DNA of 6,426 bases. It comes from Pseudomonadota bacterium. Its GTDB lineage: Bacteria; Pseudomonadota; Alphaproteobacteria; Reyranellales; Reyranellaceae. The position numbers were made by a program, and so were the translations under genes. The notes beneath the pieces are model-generated. The model did no database searches, was not told where the DNA came from, and was given only the letters and a program-made list of their open reading frames with translations. Below are positions 1-5,853 of the stretch, piece after piece. Positions within the stretch are counted from its first letter, which is position 1, and every line of letters begins with the position of its first letter. The stretch spans positions 1-6,426 of the forward strand of contig JAEZIF010000162.1 of NCBI GenBank assembly GCA_023416135.1. The letters run 5' to 3'.

Positions 1-1102
1 CGAGCTCGACGCCGAGTCCGGGACCGTCGGGCAGAAGGACGTGGCCGGCGTTGAGCGTGAGCGGCTTCTTGAGCAGCTTCGTACGGAGTGCATTGTCGCT
101 CATGTCGTACTCGAGCATCAGCGGATGGGGCGGATGGTCGGTGTGTGGCGCGTTGGGCAGCGAGGCGATGAAGTGGCAGGCGGTGGCGAGCCCGATCGCC
201 CCGCCCCAGACATGCGGCGCCACCCGGAGGTTCTGCGCCTGGGCGAGTGTCGCGATGCGTCGCGCCTCGGTGAGGCCGCCGGTGCCGGGCACGGACGGCT
301 GCACGATGTCGATGCAGCGGCCGTCGATCAGGGCGCGGAAGTCGCGCACCGTGTGGTGGGCCTCGCCGGCGGCGATGGGGATCGGCGAGCGCAGGCGCAG
401 CTCGGCATAGCCGCGCAGGTCGCCCGGCGGCAACGGCTCCTCGATCCAGTGGACGGCAAAGGGCTCGATGGCGCGGGCGCATGCCAGCGCCACGTCGGCG
501 GTGTAGGCGCCGTTGATGTCGACCATGAGCAGCTTGTCCGGCCCCAGCGCGTCGCGGGCGCGCCGCACACGGGCGATGTCGTCAGCGATGCCGCGGCCGA
601 TCTTGATCTTGGCGCCGGCATAGGGATGGCCAGCGGCCTCGGCCAGCATGTGGTCGAGCTGGCGGTCGGGATCGCTGGAGAAGAAGCCGGTCGAGGCATA
701 GGCCGGGATACGGGTGGTGGCGCAGCCGCCGATCAGGTCGCACACCCGCACGCCGAAGCCGCGGGCGATGGCGTCCCACAGCGCCACGTTGATGGCGGCG
801 AGGCAGGCGGTGAGCTGGTTGCCGACGCCCAGGTGGTACATGGCGTTGCGCACGCGGGCTTCGACATGGTCGAAGTCGAAGATGCTCCTGCCGACGAACA
901 GCGGCTCGACCATGCGAAAGTATTCGCGGGTGACCAAGGGGTTGCCGAACGCCTCGCCGATACCCGTCACCCCCTCCTCGGTCTCGACCTCGACCAGCCC
1001 GCCCTGCCGGCGAAAGCCGCCGCCGCGCGACATGCCGTAGGCCTTCTCGGGAGCGAAGGAATATTCCAGGCCGATGAAGGCGAGTCGCTTGATGGTGTGC
1101 AT
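1..1102 (-). CDS. Mandelate racemase/muconate lactonizing enzyme family protein (enolase superfamily), C-terminus cut by window edge
   Basis: This is probably a cytoplasmic Mg2+-dependent racemase or dehydratase that removes the alpha-proton of a carboxylic acid substrate; the substrate is not predictable. From the ATG at 1102, 367 residues are visible without a stop. The last ones (PGLGVEL) match the usual near-terminal motif of the family, so only about 10-20 residues should be missing. Residues 1-125 form the capping domain and the remainder the (beta/alpha)8 barrel. Visible family residues are the KIK pair K165/K167, metal ligands D195 (MVDIN), E221 (WIEEP) and E247 (AAGE), H297 (PHVWG) and E331 (LEYD). 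The KxK plus His pattern places it in the mandelate racemase subgroup. The Asp partner of H297 appears to be Ser270. An AGGA lies 7 nt upstream of the ATG and supports this start. It is divergent from the MDR reductase gene. Family is sure, reaction is open. Confidence 0.93.
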   Translation of the reverse strand, partial: MHTIKRLAFIGLEYSFAPEKAYGMSRGGGFRRQGGLVEVETEEGVTGIGEAFGNPLVTREYFRMVEPLFVGRSIFDFDHVEARVRNAMYHLGVGNQLTACLAAINVALWDAIARGFGVRVCDLIGGCATTRIPAYASTGFFSSDPDRQLDHMLAEAAGHPYAGAKIKIGRGIADDIARVRRARDALGPDKLLMVDINGAYTADVALACARAIEPFAVHWIEEPLPPGDLRGYAELRLRSPIPIAAGEAHHTVRDFRALIDGRCIDIVQPSVPGTGGLTEARRIATLAQAQNLRVAPHVWGGAIGLATACHFIASLPNAPHTDHPPHPLMLEYDMSDNALRTKLLKKPLTLNAGHVLLPDGPGLGVEL

Positions 1103-1252
1103 GGCCGCATCCTGAAGACGGCCCTGCCCCGATTCAATGGCAGGCGATCTTCATCCTCGTACCGACTGAAGGAACGAGCCTGGCGTCGGCGTGGCCGGAA
1201 GCTCCGCTCCCGCGCTATGGTGCGGGCCACTCTTCGATCGGAGCGAACGTCC
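1103..1252. promoter_or_regulatory. Divergent intergenic region with candidate operator dyads
   Basis: These 150 bp separate two divergent genes and should hold both promoters. I see no convincing -35/-10 pair on either strand. Three inverted repeats are visible. CCTGCC (1123-1128) pairs with GGCAGG (1139-1144) across 10 nt, just upstream of the racemase-family start. CCCGC (1209-1213) pairs with GCGGG (1222-1226). TTCG (1233-1236) pairs with CGAA (1244-1247) around the ribosome binding site of the reductase. All are short and could arise by chance in GC-rich DNA. No regulator gene is adjacent within the window. Confidence 0.35.
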
Positions 1253-2269
1253 ATGGCCGCCATTCCCAAGACCCATCGCCGCGTCGTGCTCGTGCGAAGG
1301 CCGCCGGGCGAGCCCGTCGAGTCGGACTTCCGCGTCGAGGAGGTCCCGGTGCCGGAACCGAAGCATGGCGAGGTGCTGGTACGCGTGATCTATCTTTCGC
1401 TCGATCCCTATCAGCGCGGCCGCATGCGCGACGCCGCCTCCTACGCCGCCGCCGTCGGCCTCAACGAGGTCATGACCGGCGGCACGGTCGGCGAGGTCGT
1501 GGCCTCGCACAACCCCAACTTCAAAGTCGGCGACATCGTCGAAGACCGGCTGGGCTGGCAGGAATACGCGATCGGCGGCGGCCACACCCTGCGCAAGGTC
1601 GATCCATCGATTGCGCCGATCTCGACCGCCAACGGCGTCCTGGGCATGCCGGGCATGACCGCCTATTTCGGCCTGCTGGACGTCGGCCAGCCCAAGCCCG
1701 GCGAGACCATCGTGGTGTCGGCGGCCTCGGGCGCGGTCGGCCAGGTGGTGGGCCAGATCGGCAAGATCATGGGCGGCCGCGTCGTCGGCATCGCCGGAGG
1801 CGCCAGGAAGTGCGCCTTCGTCAAGGACGAGCTCGGCTTCGACGCCTGCCTCGACTACAAGGCCGAGAAGGACCTCGACGCGGCCCTGCGCACCGCCTGT
1901 CCCAACGGCATCGACGTCTATTTCGACAATGTCGGCGGCGAGATCTCCGACGCCGTGCTGCGCAACATCAACTTCTTCGGCCGCGTGGCGCTCTGCGGTT
2001 CGATCTCGCAGTACAACGCCGTGGCGCCGCCGATGGGGCCGCGCCTGCTCGGTACCTTCGTCGGCAAGCGCGTGCGCGCCCAGGGCTTCATCGTCACCGA
2101 CTTCGCCGAGCGCTACGGGCCCGCCCGCCGCCAGATGGGAGAATGGGTGCGCTCGGGCCGAATCAAGTATCGCGAGGACATCGTCGAGGGCATCGACAAG
2201 GCGCCGCTCGCCTTCATCGGCATGCTGCGCGGCGAGAATTTCGGCAAGATGCTGGTCAAGGTCGGATGA
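1253..2269 (+). CDS. NADP-dependent oxidoreductase, MDR superfamily (CurA / leukotriene B4 12-hydroxydehydrogenase-like)
   Basis: This is a zinc-independent medium-chain reductase that uses NADPH to reduce the double bond of alpha,beta-unsaturated ketones or aldehydes in the cytoplasm. The 338 residues match the family length (E. coli CurA is about 345). Residues 1-125 are the GroES-like substrate domain with the conserved YLSLDPYQRGRM segment (47-58). The Rossmann domain has the cofactor loop AASGAVGQVVG (157-167), then GGARKC (182-187), whose Lys is typical of NADPH binding. FDNVGG (224-229), GSISQYN (249-255) and the C-terminal GENFGKMLVKV are family signatures. The zinc-ligand Cys pattern of alcohol dehydrogenases is absent. 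The frame stays open far upstream over the antisense gene, but homology begins only at this ATG, which has GGAG (1240-1243) 9 nt before it. The CoA-transferase starts 10 nt after the stop, implying one operon. The physiological substrate is unknown. Confidence 0.94.
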   Translation: MAAIPKTHRRVVLVRRPPGEPVESDFRVEEVPVPEPKHGEVLVRVIYLSLDPYQRGRMRDAASYAAAVGLNEVMTGGTVGEVVASHNPNFKVGDIVEDRLGWQEYAIGGGHTLRKVDPSIAPISTANGVLGMPGMTAYFGLLDVGQPKPGETIVVSAASGAVGQVVGQIGKIMGGRVVGIAGGARKCAFVKDELGFDACLDYKAEKDLDAALRTACPNGIDVYFDNVGGEISDAVLRNINFFGRVALCGSISQYNAVAPPMGPRLLGTFVGKRVRAQGFIVTDFAERYGPARRQMGEWVRSGRIKYREDIVEGIDKAPLAFIGMLRGENFGKMLVKVG

Positions 2270-2279
2270 GCCCCCTCCC

Positions 2280-3467
2280 GTGAGCTACGACGCGCCCTTC
2301 GCCGGCCTGAAGGTCGTCGATCTCAGCCAAGGCGTCGCCGGCCCCTACTGCGCCATGCTGCTGGCGCAGTACGGCGCGGAGGTGATCAAGGTCGAAGGCA
2401 TCGGCGAGGGCGACTGGGCGCGCGCCCTGGGCACACGATACGGCAACCATTCGGCCTTTTCGATCATCGGCAATCTCGGCAAGAAGAGCATCGCCGTCGA
2501 TCTCAAGTCCGAGGCCGGCAAGCAGGTCGTGTGGCGCCTGTTGAAGGGCGCCGATGTCTTCCTCGAGGGCTTCAGGCCGGGCGTCATCCAGCGCCTGGGG
2601 TTCGGCTACGACGCCGTTGCGGCGCGCGAGCCGCGGCTGCTCTATCTCTCGATCTCGGGCTTCGGCCAGACCGGACCGCTGTCCAGCCGCCCGGCGATGG
2701 ATCCGGTGCTGCAGGCCTATACCGGCCTGATGAACGAGAACCGCGGCGAGGACGGCATTCCGCATCGCGTGCCGGTGATCGTGGTCGACATGTCGACCGC
2801 CCTCTACGCCTTCCAGGCGCTGTCGGCCGCACTGTACGCCCGCCGCGACGAGACGCGCGGCCGCTACATCGATGTCAGCCTGATGCAGGCCGCGACAGCG
2901 CTGCAGTCGATCCGATTGATGGCCTGCCATCTCGAGGGCGGGGTGATGAAGCCGGGCGGCGCGCCGGGCGGCGTCTTCAGGGTCGCCGACGGCTGGATGT
3001 CGCTGCTCGCCTTCAACGACCGCGACTTCAGGATCCTGTGCAACGCCATGCAGATGCCGGCGCTGGCCGACGACCCGCGCTTCGCCTCGCCGGCGCTGCG
3101 GCTCGCCAACGACACGGCGCTGTACGCCATCGTACGGCCTGCCATCGCCGCCGAGCCGTGGGCGGTGTGGACAAAGCGACTGACCGAAGCCGGCCTGATG
3201 CATGAGCGCCTGAACAGCTACGCCGAGTTCCTCGACCAGCCGCATGTCCGCGAGACCGGGCTGATCCAGTGGCTGAGCCAGGCCGGCCTCGACCAGGCCG
3301 TGCCGGTCCCCGCCTTGCCCGGCATGCTGCGCCAGGCCGAGGGAACGCCGCGCGGCACCGCGCCCGTCACCGGCCAGCACACGACATCGATCCTTGCCGC
3401 GCACGGCTATGCCACGGCCGAGATCGACGCGTTGCTGGCGCAGGGGGCCGTGGCCAACGCCGCATGA
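2280..3467 (+). CDS. Family III CoA-transferase (CaiB/BaiF, formyl-CoA transferase-like)
   Basis: This enzyme should move coenzyme A from an acyl-CoA donor to a carboxylic acid acceptor through an aspartyl-CoA thioester intermediate. The 395 residues are a full-length match to the family (about 380-430). The N-terminal segment LKVVDLSQGVAGPYCAMLLA (10-29), then AEVIKVE (33-39), NLGKKSIAVDLK (65-76) and the FRPGV/LGFGYD region are characteristic. Catalytic Asp170 lies in PHRVPVIVVDMSTALYA (161-177), in the expected G-P-x-R-x(5)-D context. A glycine-rich loop and FRVADGW (233-239) follow. I chose the GTG at 2280 because the homology starts immediately after it; upstream in this frame the sequence is only a shadow of the reductase gene. 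There is no strong ribosome binding site, only GGATGAG spanning the upstream stop, so coupled translation is likely. Substrate specificity within this family cannot be read from sequence alone. Confidence 0.94.
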   Translation: MSYDAPFAGLKVVDLSQGVAGPYCAMLLAQYGAEVIKVEGIGEGDWARALGTRYGNHSAFSIIGNLGKKSIAVDLKSEAGKQVVWRLLKGADVFLEGFRPGVIQRLGFGYDAVAAREPRLLYLSISGFGQTGPLSSRPAMDPVLQAYTGLMNENRGEDGIPHRVPVIVVDMSTALYAFQALSAALYARRDETRGRYIDVSLMQAATALQSIRLMACHLEGGVMKPGGAPGGVFRVADGWMSLLAFNDRDFRILCNAMQMPALADDPRFASPALRLANDTALYAIVRPAIAAEPWAVWTKRLTEAGLMHERLNSYAEFLDQPHVRETGLIQWLSQAGLDQAVPVPALPGMLRQAEGTPRGTAPVTGQHTTSILAAHGYATAEIDALLAQGAVANAA

Positions 3468-3541
3468 AGACCATTGCGAAGAAGGCCGACTTGTGCCCGC
3501 AAACCCTGCGCCGCTTCAGCGAAGAGAAGATCGCGCCGTGA
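3464..3541 (+). CDS. Possible 25-codon coupling ORF between CoA-transferase and HutD-like gene
   Basis: The ATG overlaps the CoA-transferase stop as ATGA (3464-3467), and the TGA overlaps the GTG start of the HutD-like gene as GTGA (3538-3541). The peptide begins MKTIAKKADL, is rich in Lys and Arg, and ends KIAP. G+C is about 59% (46 of 78 bases), below the surrounding genes. It has no good ribosome binding site (a G-run ends 16 nt upstream), so it would depend on reinitiation. The middle vaguely resembles a helix-turn-helix segment, but this is too short to claim. It could be a translational coupler, a gene remnant, or merely untranslated spacer carrying the ribosome binding site for an alternative HutD start at 3493. 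I do not recognise it. Confidence 0.25.
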   Translation: MKTIAKKADLCPQTLRRFSEEKIAP

Positions 3542-4095
3542 TCACCGCACTCGATCCCGCCGCCTATGTCCGCACGCCGTGGAAGAACGGCGGCGGAGTC
3601 TCGGTCGACATCGCCCTCGACGGCGACGTCTGGCGCTTCGGCCGTACGCCGATCACCGCGGCCGCGCCGTTCTCCGACTACACCGGCTACGACCGCCTCC
3701 AGGTGCTGGTGGCGGGCAGCGGCCTGGTGCTGCTGACGCCTTCGGGCGAGATCGACGTGCGCCGGCCGTTCCAGCCGGTGCGGTTCGCCGGCGAGACGCC
3801 GATCGTGAGCCGGCTGGAGGCCGGACCGGTCGAGGTCGTGAACCTGATAGGCGATCGCCGTCGTGTGCGCCTCGGCCTCGTCGTGCTGGAAGCCGGCCGG
3901 ACGCGGGTCCTCGGTCCCGGAGTGCACATCGCCTATTGCCCCGGTGGCCGGGCGCGGCTGCAGGTCGCCGGCAAGACCTACGATATCGAGGCCGATGGCG
4001 GCCTCAGGATCGAGGACGAGGATGGGGTCGTGACCTGTCTCGCCGGCGTGCTGGTGCTGGGAAGCGTGAGCGACAACGCGCTCGATCGCACTTGA
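3538..4095 (+). CDS. HutD/Ves family protein (cupin-like)
   Basis: This is a member of the small HutD/Ves family of bicupin-fold proteins. In some proteobacteria these lie with histidine-utilisation genes, or are induced by cold in E. coli (Ves); the biochemical role is not established. The product has 185 residues, matching the family. The N-terminal signature PWKNGGG (14-20) is intact, followed by WRFGRTPITAAAPFSDYTGYDR (32-53), the conserved region ending in the GYDR turn, then beta-rich repeats such as VLVAGSGLVLL. I chose the GTG at 3538 because homologues start a few residues before the PWKNGG motif (here MITALDPAAY). An in-frame GTG at 3493 would add 15 residues and has a better ribosome binding site (GAAGG, 3481-3485, 7 nt away), so the start is uncertain. 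No hut genes are in the window. It probably shares the transcript of the upstream CoA-transferase. Confidence 0.88.
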   Translation: MITALDPAAYVRTPWKNGGGVSVDIALDGDVWRFGRTPITAAAPFSDYTGYDRLQVLVAGSGLVLLTPSGEIDVRRPFQPVRFAGETPIVSRLEAGPVEVVNLIGDRRRVRLGLVVLEAGRTRVLGPGVHIAYCPGGRARLQVAGKTYDIEADGGLRIEDEDGVVTCLAGVLVLGSVSDNALDRT

Positions 4096-4127
4096 TCTCT
4101 TCCTTGTACTCGCCGCATGTCGGACCG

Positions 4128-4154
4128 GCCGGTCATCACCAACTGATAACCGGC
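4128..4154. promoter_or_regulatory. Inverted repeat between HutD-like and ketopantoate-reductase-like genes
   Basis: GCCGGTCATCA (4128-4138) and TGATAACCGGC (4144-4154) form an 11-bp stem with one C/A mismatch and a 5-nt CCAAC loop. A perfect 12-bp palindrome, GACCGGCCGGTC (4123-4134), overlaps its left arm. There is no T-run after the stem, so it is not a textbook intrinsic terminator. Its position 20 nt before the next start codon fits an operator or an mRNA hairpin. It lies in the only sizeable gap (78 nt) of the plus-strand run and may separate two transcription units. Confidence 0.4.
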
Positions 4155-4173
4155 GGCGACCGAGGAGCGTTCG

Positions 4174-5085
4174 ATGAGAATTGCAGTAGTGGGAGCAGGC
4201 GGTGTCGGCGGCGCCTATGGCGCCGCGCTGGCCAATGCCGGTGCCGACGTCACCTTCATCGCCCGTGGCGCGCATCTCGAGGCGATGAGGAGGAAAGGCC
4301 TCAAGGTCGAAAGCCAGCGCGGCGACATCCATCTCGTGCCGACCCAGGCGACCGACGATCCGCGCACCGTCGACCCGCTGTTCTGCGTGAAGCTGTGGGA
4401 CGTCGAGAGCGCGGGCGAGGCGATCAAGCCCATGGTTGCCGCGAACACTGTCGTGATCCCGCTGCAGAACGGCGTCGACGCCGCCGAGCGGCTGATGCCG
4501 ATCCTGGGCCGGCAGGCGGTGATGGGCGGCGTCGCCGTCATCAGCGCGACCATCGCCGAGCCCGGCGTGATCCGGCAGACCGGCGCCGTCATGCGCATGG
4601 TGTTCGGCGAGCTCGACGGCACCACGAGTGCGCGCGGCGACGCATTCGCCACCCTCTGCACCAAGGCCGGCATCGACGGCGTGGCGTCGACGTCCATCCA
4701 GACCGAGCTCTGGATGAAGTTCATCCTGCTGGCCTCGAACGCCAGCATCATGGCGCTGGCCCGCCTGCCCATCGGCAAGCTGCGCGACGATCCCGACATC
4801 GCGCCGTGGTTCACGACGGCCTACGAGGAGGTGGCGGCGGTCGGCCGGGCGGCGGGCGTCGCCTTGCCGGCCGATGCCGTCGAAACGACCCTGAACTTCA
4901 ACCGCAACGCACCGCCTCATCTCATTCCCTCGATGGCGGTCGACCTTCTGCGCGGCAATCGCATCGAACTGCCGTGGCTTTCCGGCAAGGTCGTCGAGCT
5001 CGGCAGGAAACACGGCGTGCCGACGCCGACACACGCCTTCATGTATGCAACACTGAAGCCCTACGTCATGGGCACGCCCGCCTAG
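4174..5085 (+). CDS. Ketopantoate reductase family protein (ApbA/PanE fold, divergent active site)
   Basis: This is an NADPH-dependent 2-ketoacid reductase of the ApbA/PanE family, whose classic member makes pantoate for coenzyme A synthesis. The 303 residues match the family. The N-terminal Rossmann domain carries GAGGVGG (7-13), with R31 placed for the NADPH 2'-phosphate. K73 and PLQNGVDA (96-103, N99) follow. The C-terminal helical domain has catalytic Lys182 in ELWMKF, S253 in PSM, and E265 in NRIELPW. Aligned without gaps to E. coli PanE around that Lys, the substrate-binding Asn180 and Asn184 positions become L186 and A190, so true ketopantoate reduction is doubtful. GAGGAG (4162-4167) lies 6 nt before the ATG. 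The binding-protein gene starts 17 nt after the stop, implying co-transcription. No other pantothenate genes are nearby. Family sure; substrate probably another 2-keto or related acid. Confidence 0.92.
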   Translation: MRIAVVGAGGVGGAYGAALANAGADVTFIARGAHLEAMRRKGLKVESQRGDIHLVPTQATDDPRTVDPLFCVKLWDVESAGEAIKPMVAANTVVIPLQNGVDAAERLMPILGRQAVMGGVAVISATIAEPGVIRQTGAVMRMVFGELDGTTSARGDAFATLCTKAGIDGVASTSIQTELWMKFILLASNASIMALARLPIGKLRDDPDIAPWFTTAYEEVAAVGRAAGVALPADAVETTLNFNRNAPPHLIPSMAVDLLRGNRIELPWLSGKVVELGRKHGVPTPTHAFMYATLKPYVMGTPA

Positions 5086-5102
5086 GATCCGAGGAGAAGA
5101 TA

Positions 5103-5849
5103 ATGCGCGCCTTCCTGATCGCAATTCTCGCGATGGCCGGCATCGCTCCGGCCACGGCCGCCGACCTGAAGCTGCTGACTGCCGGCGCCTTCAAGTCGGT
5201 GGCGCAGGAGCTGGTGTCGGAGTTCGAGAGGAAGACCGGCCACAGGGTGACGATCGAGAACGACACCGCGGGTGCGCTCGCCCGACGCGTCGCCGCCGGC
5301 GAGTATTTCGACGTGGTGGTGATGCCGCCCGGCGCCATGGCCCCGTTGCTCGGCACCAAGCTGGTCGAGAGCAGCGCCAAGGCGCTGGCGCGAGTCGGCA
5401 TCGGCGTCTCGATCAAGCAGGGCGCGCCCGTGCCCGACATCTCCACGGTCGATGCCTGGAAGCAGAGCCTGCTCAAGGCGCGGGCCATCGCCTACACCGA
5501 CCCGGCGTCGGGCGGCACCGCCGGTACCTATCTCGCCAACCTGTTCGAGAAGATGGGCATCGCCGCCGAGCTGAAGCCCAAGACCGTGCTGGTCAAGGGC
5601 GGGCTCGCCGGCGAGAAGCTGATCACGGGCGAAGCCGACATCGCCATGCAGCCCTCGAGCGAGCTTCTGGCGGTGCCGGGCACGGTCCTGGTGGGTCCGA
5701 TCCCGCTCGATGTGCAGACCTATATCCTCTACTCCGGCGCCGTCAGCAGTGCGGCGCGCGACGAGGCGGCGGCCGATTCGCTGTTGCGGTCGCTGTGGGG
5801 CCCCGACAAGGAAGCCGCGCTGAAGAAGAAGGGGATGCAGCTGCCGTAG
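5103..5849 (+). CDS. Secreted ModA-like periplasmic substrate-binding protein, no transporter partner in window
   Basis: This is a periplasmic type II solute-binding protein of the extracellular-binding family that includes molybdate-binding ModA. The product has 248 residues. An N-terminal Sec signal peptide is clear: hydrophobic FLIAILAMAGIA, then ATAA with cleavage near residue 20 before DLK. The mature protein starts LKLLTAGAFKSVAQEL (22-37). The hinge and second-lobe signature YTDPASGGTAGTYLANLFEKMG (131-152) and the later GEADIAMQPSSELL (176-189) are typical of the family. The serines that hold the oxyanion in true ModA are not in their expected places, so molybdate is unlikely as ligand. 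GAGGAG (5091-5096) lies 6 nt before the ATG. It sits directly behind the ketopantoate-reductase-like gene, and no permease or ATPase follows, since the next gene is on the opposite strand. Similar solitary proteins are often annotated as molybdate-binding by default. Confidence 0.9.
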   Translation: MRAFLIAILAMAGIAPATAADLKLLTAGAFKSVAQELVSEFERKTGHRVTIENDTAGALARRVAAGEYFDVVVMPPGAMAPLLGTKLVESSAKALARVGIGVSIKQGAPVPDISTVDAWKQSLLKARAIAYTDPASGGTAGTYLANLFEKMGIAAELKPKTVLVKGGLAGEKLITGEADIAMQPSSELLAVPGTVLVGPIPLDVQTYILYSGAVSSAARDEAAADSLLRSLWGPDKEAALKKKGMQLP

Positions 5850-5853
5850 CCGC

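Noticed and set aside
1216..1221. CTATGGT-like -10 box for the reductase promoter
   Set aside because: No matching -35 element lies at a suitable distance, and single hexamers are uninformative.
41..1252. Long plus-strand open frame continuous with the MDR reductase, suggesting a 742-residue fusion
   Set aside because: This part is antisense to the racemase-family gene, has low-complexity Ala/Gly/Arg/Asp composition and no recognisable domain. Reductase homology and the ribosome binding site point to the ATG at 1253.
1929..2279. In-frame upstream extension of the CoA-transferase
   Set aside because: It is a Ser/Ala/Arg-rich shadow of the reductase gene; CoA-transferase homology begins right after the GTG at 2280.
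2256..3404. 382-codon minus-strand open frame
   Set aside because: It lies antisense to the CoA-transferase, which has its full family signature; the minus-strand translation has no recognisable motif.
3474..5102. Plus-strand frame continuous with the ModA-like gene, suggesting a 791-residue protein
   Set aside because: The sequence before 5103 is an Arg-rich out-of-frame shadow. The signal peptide and a strong ribosome binding site fix the start at 5103.
3367..5124. 585-codon minus-strand open frame spanning three plus-strand genes
   Set aside because: It covers well-supported genes and their gaps, has a His/Asp/Arg-rich composition typical of GC-bias shadows, and matches no family I know.
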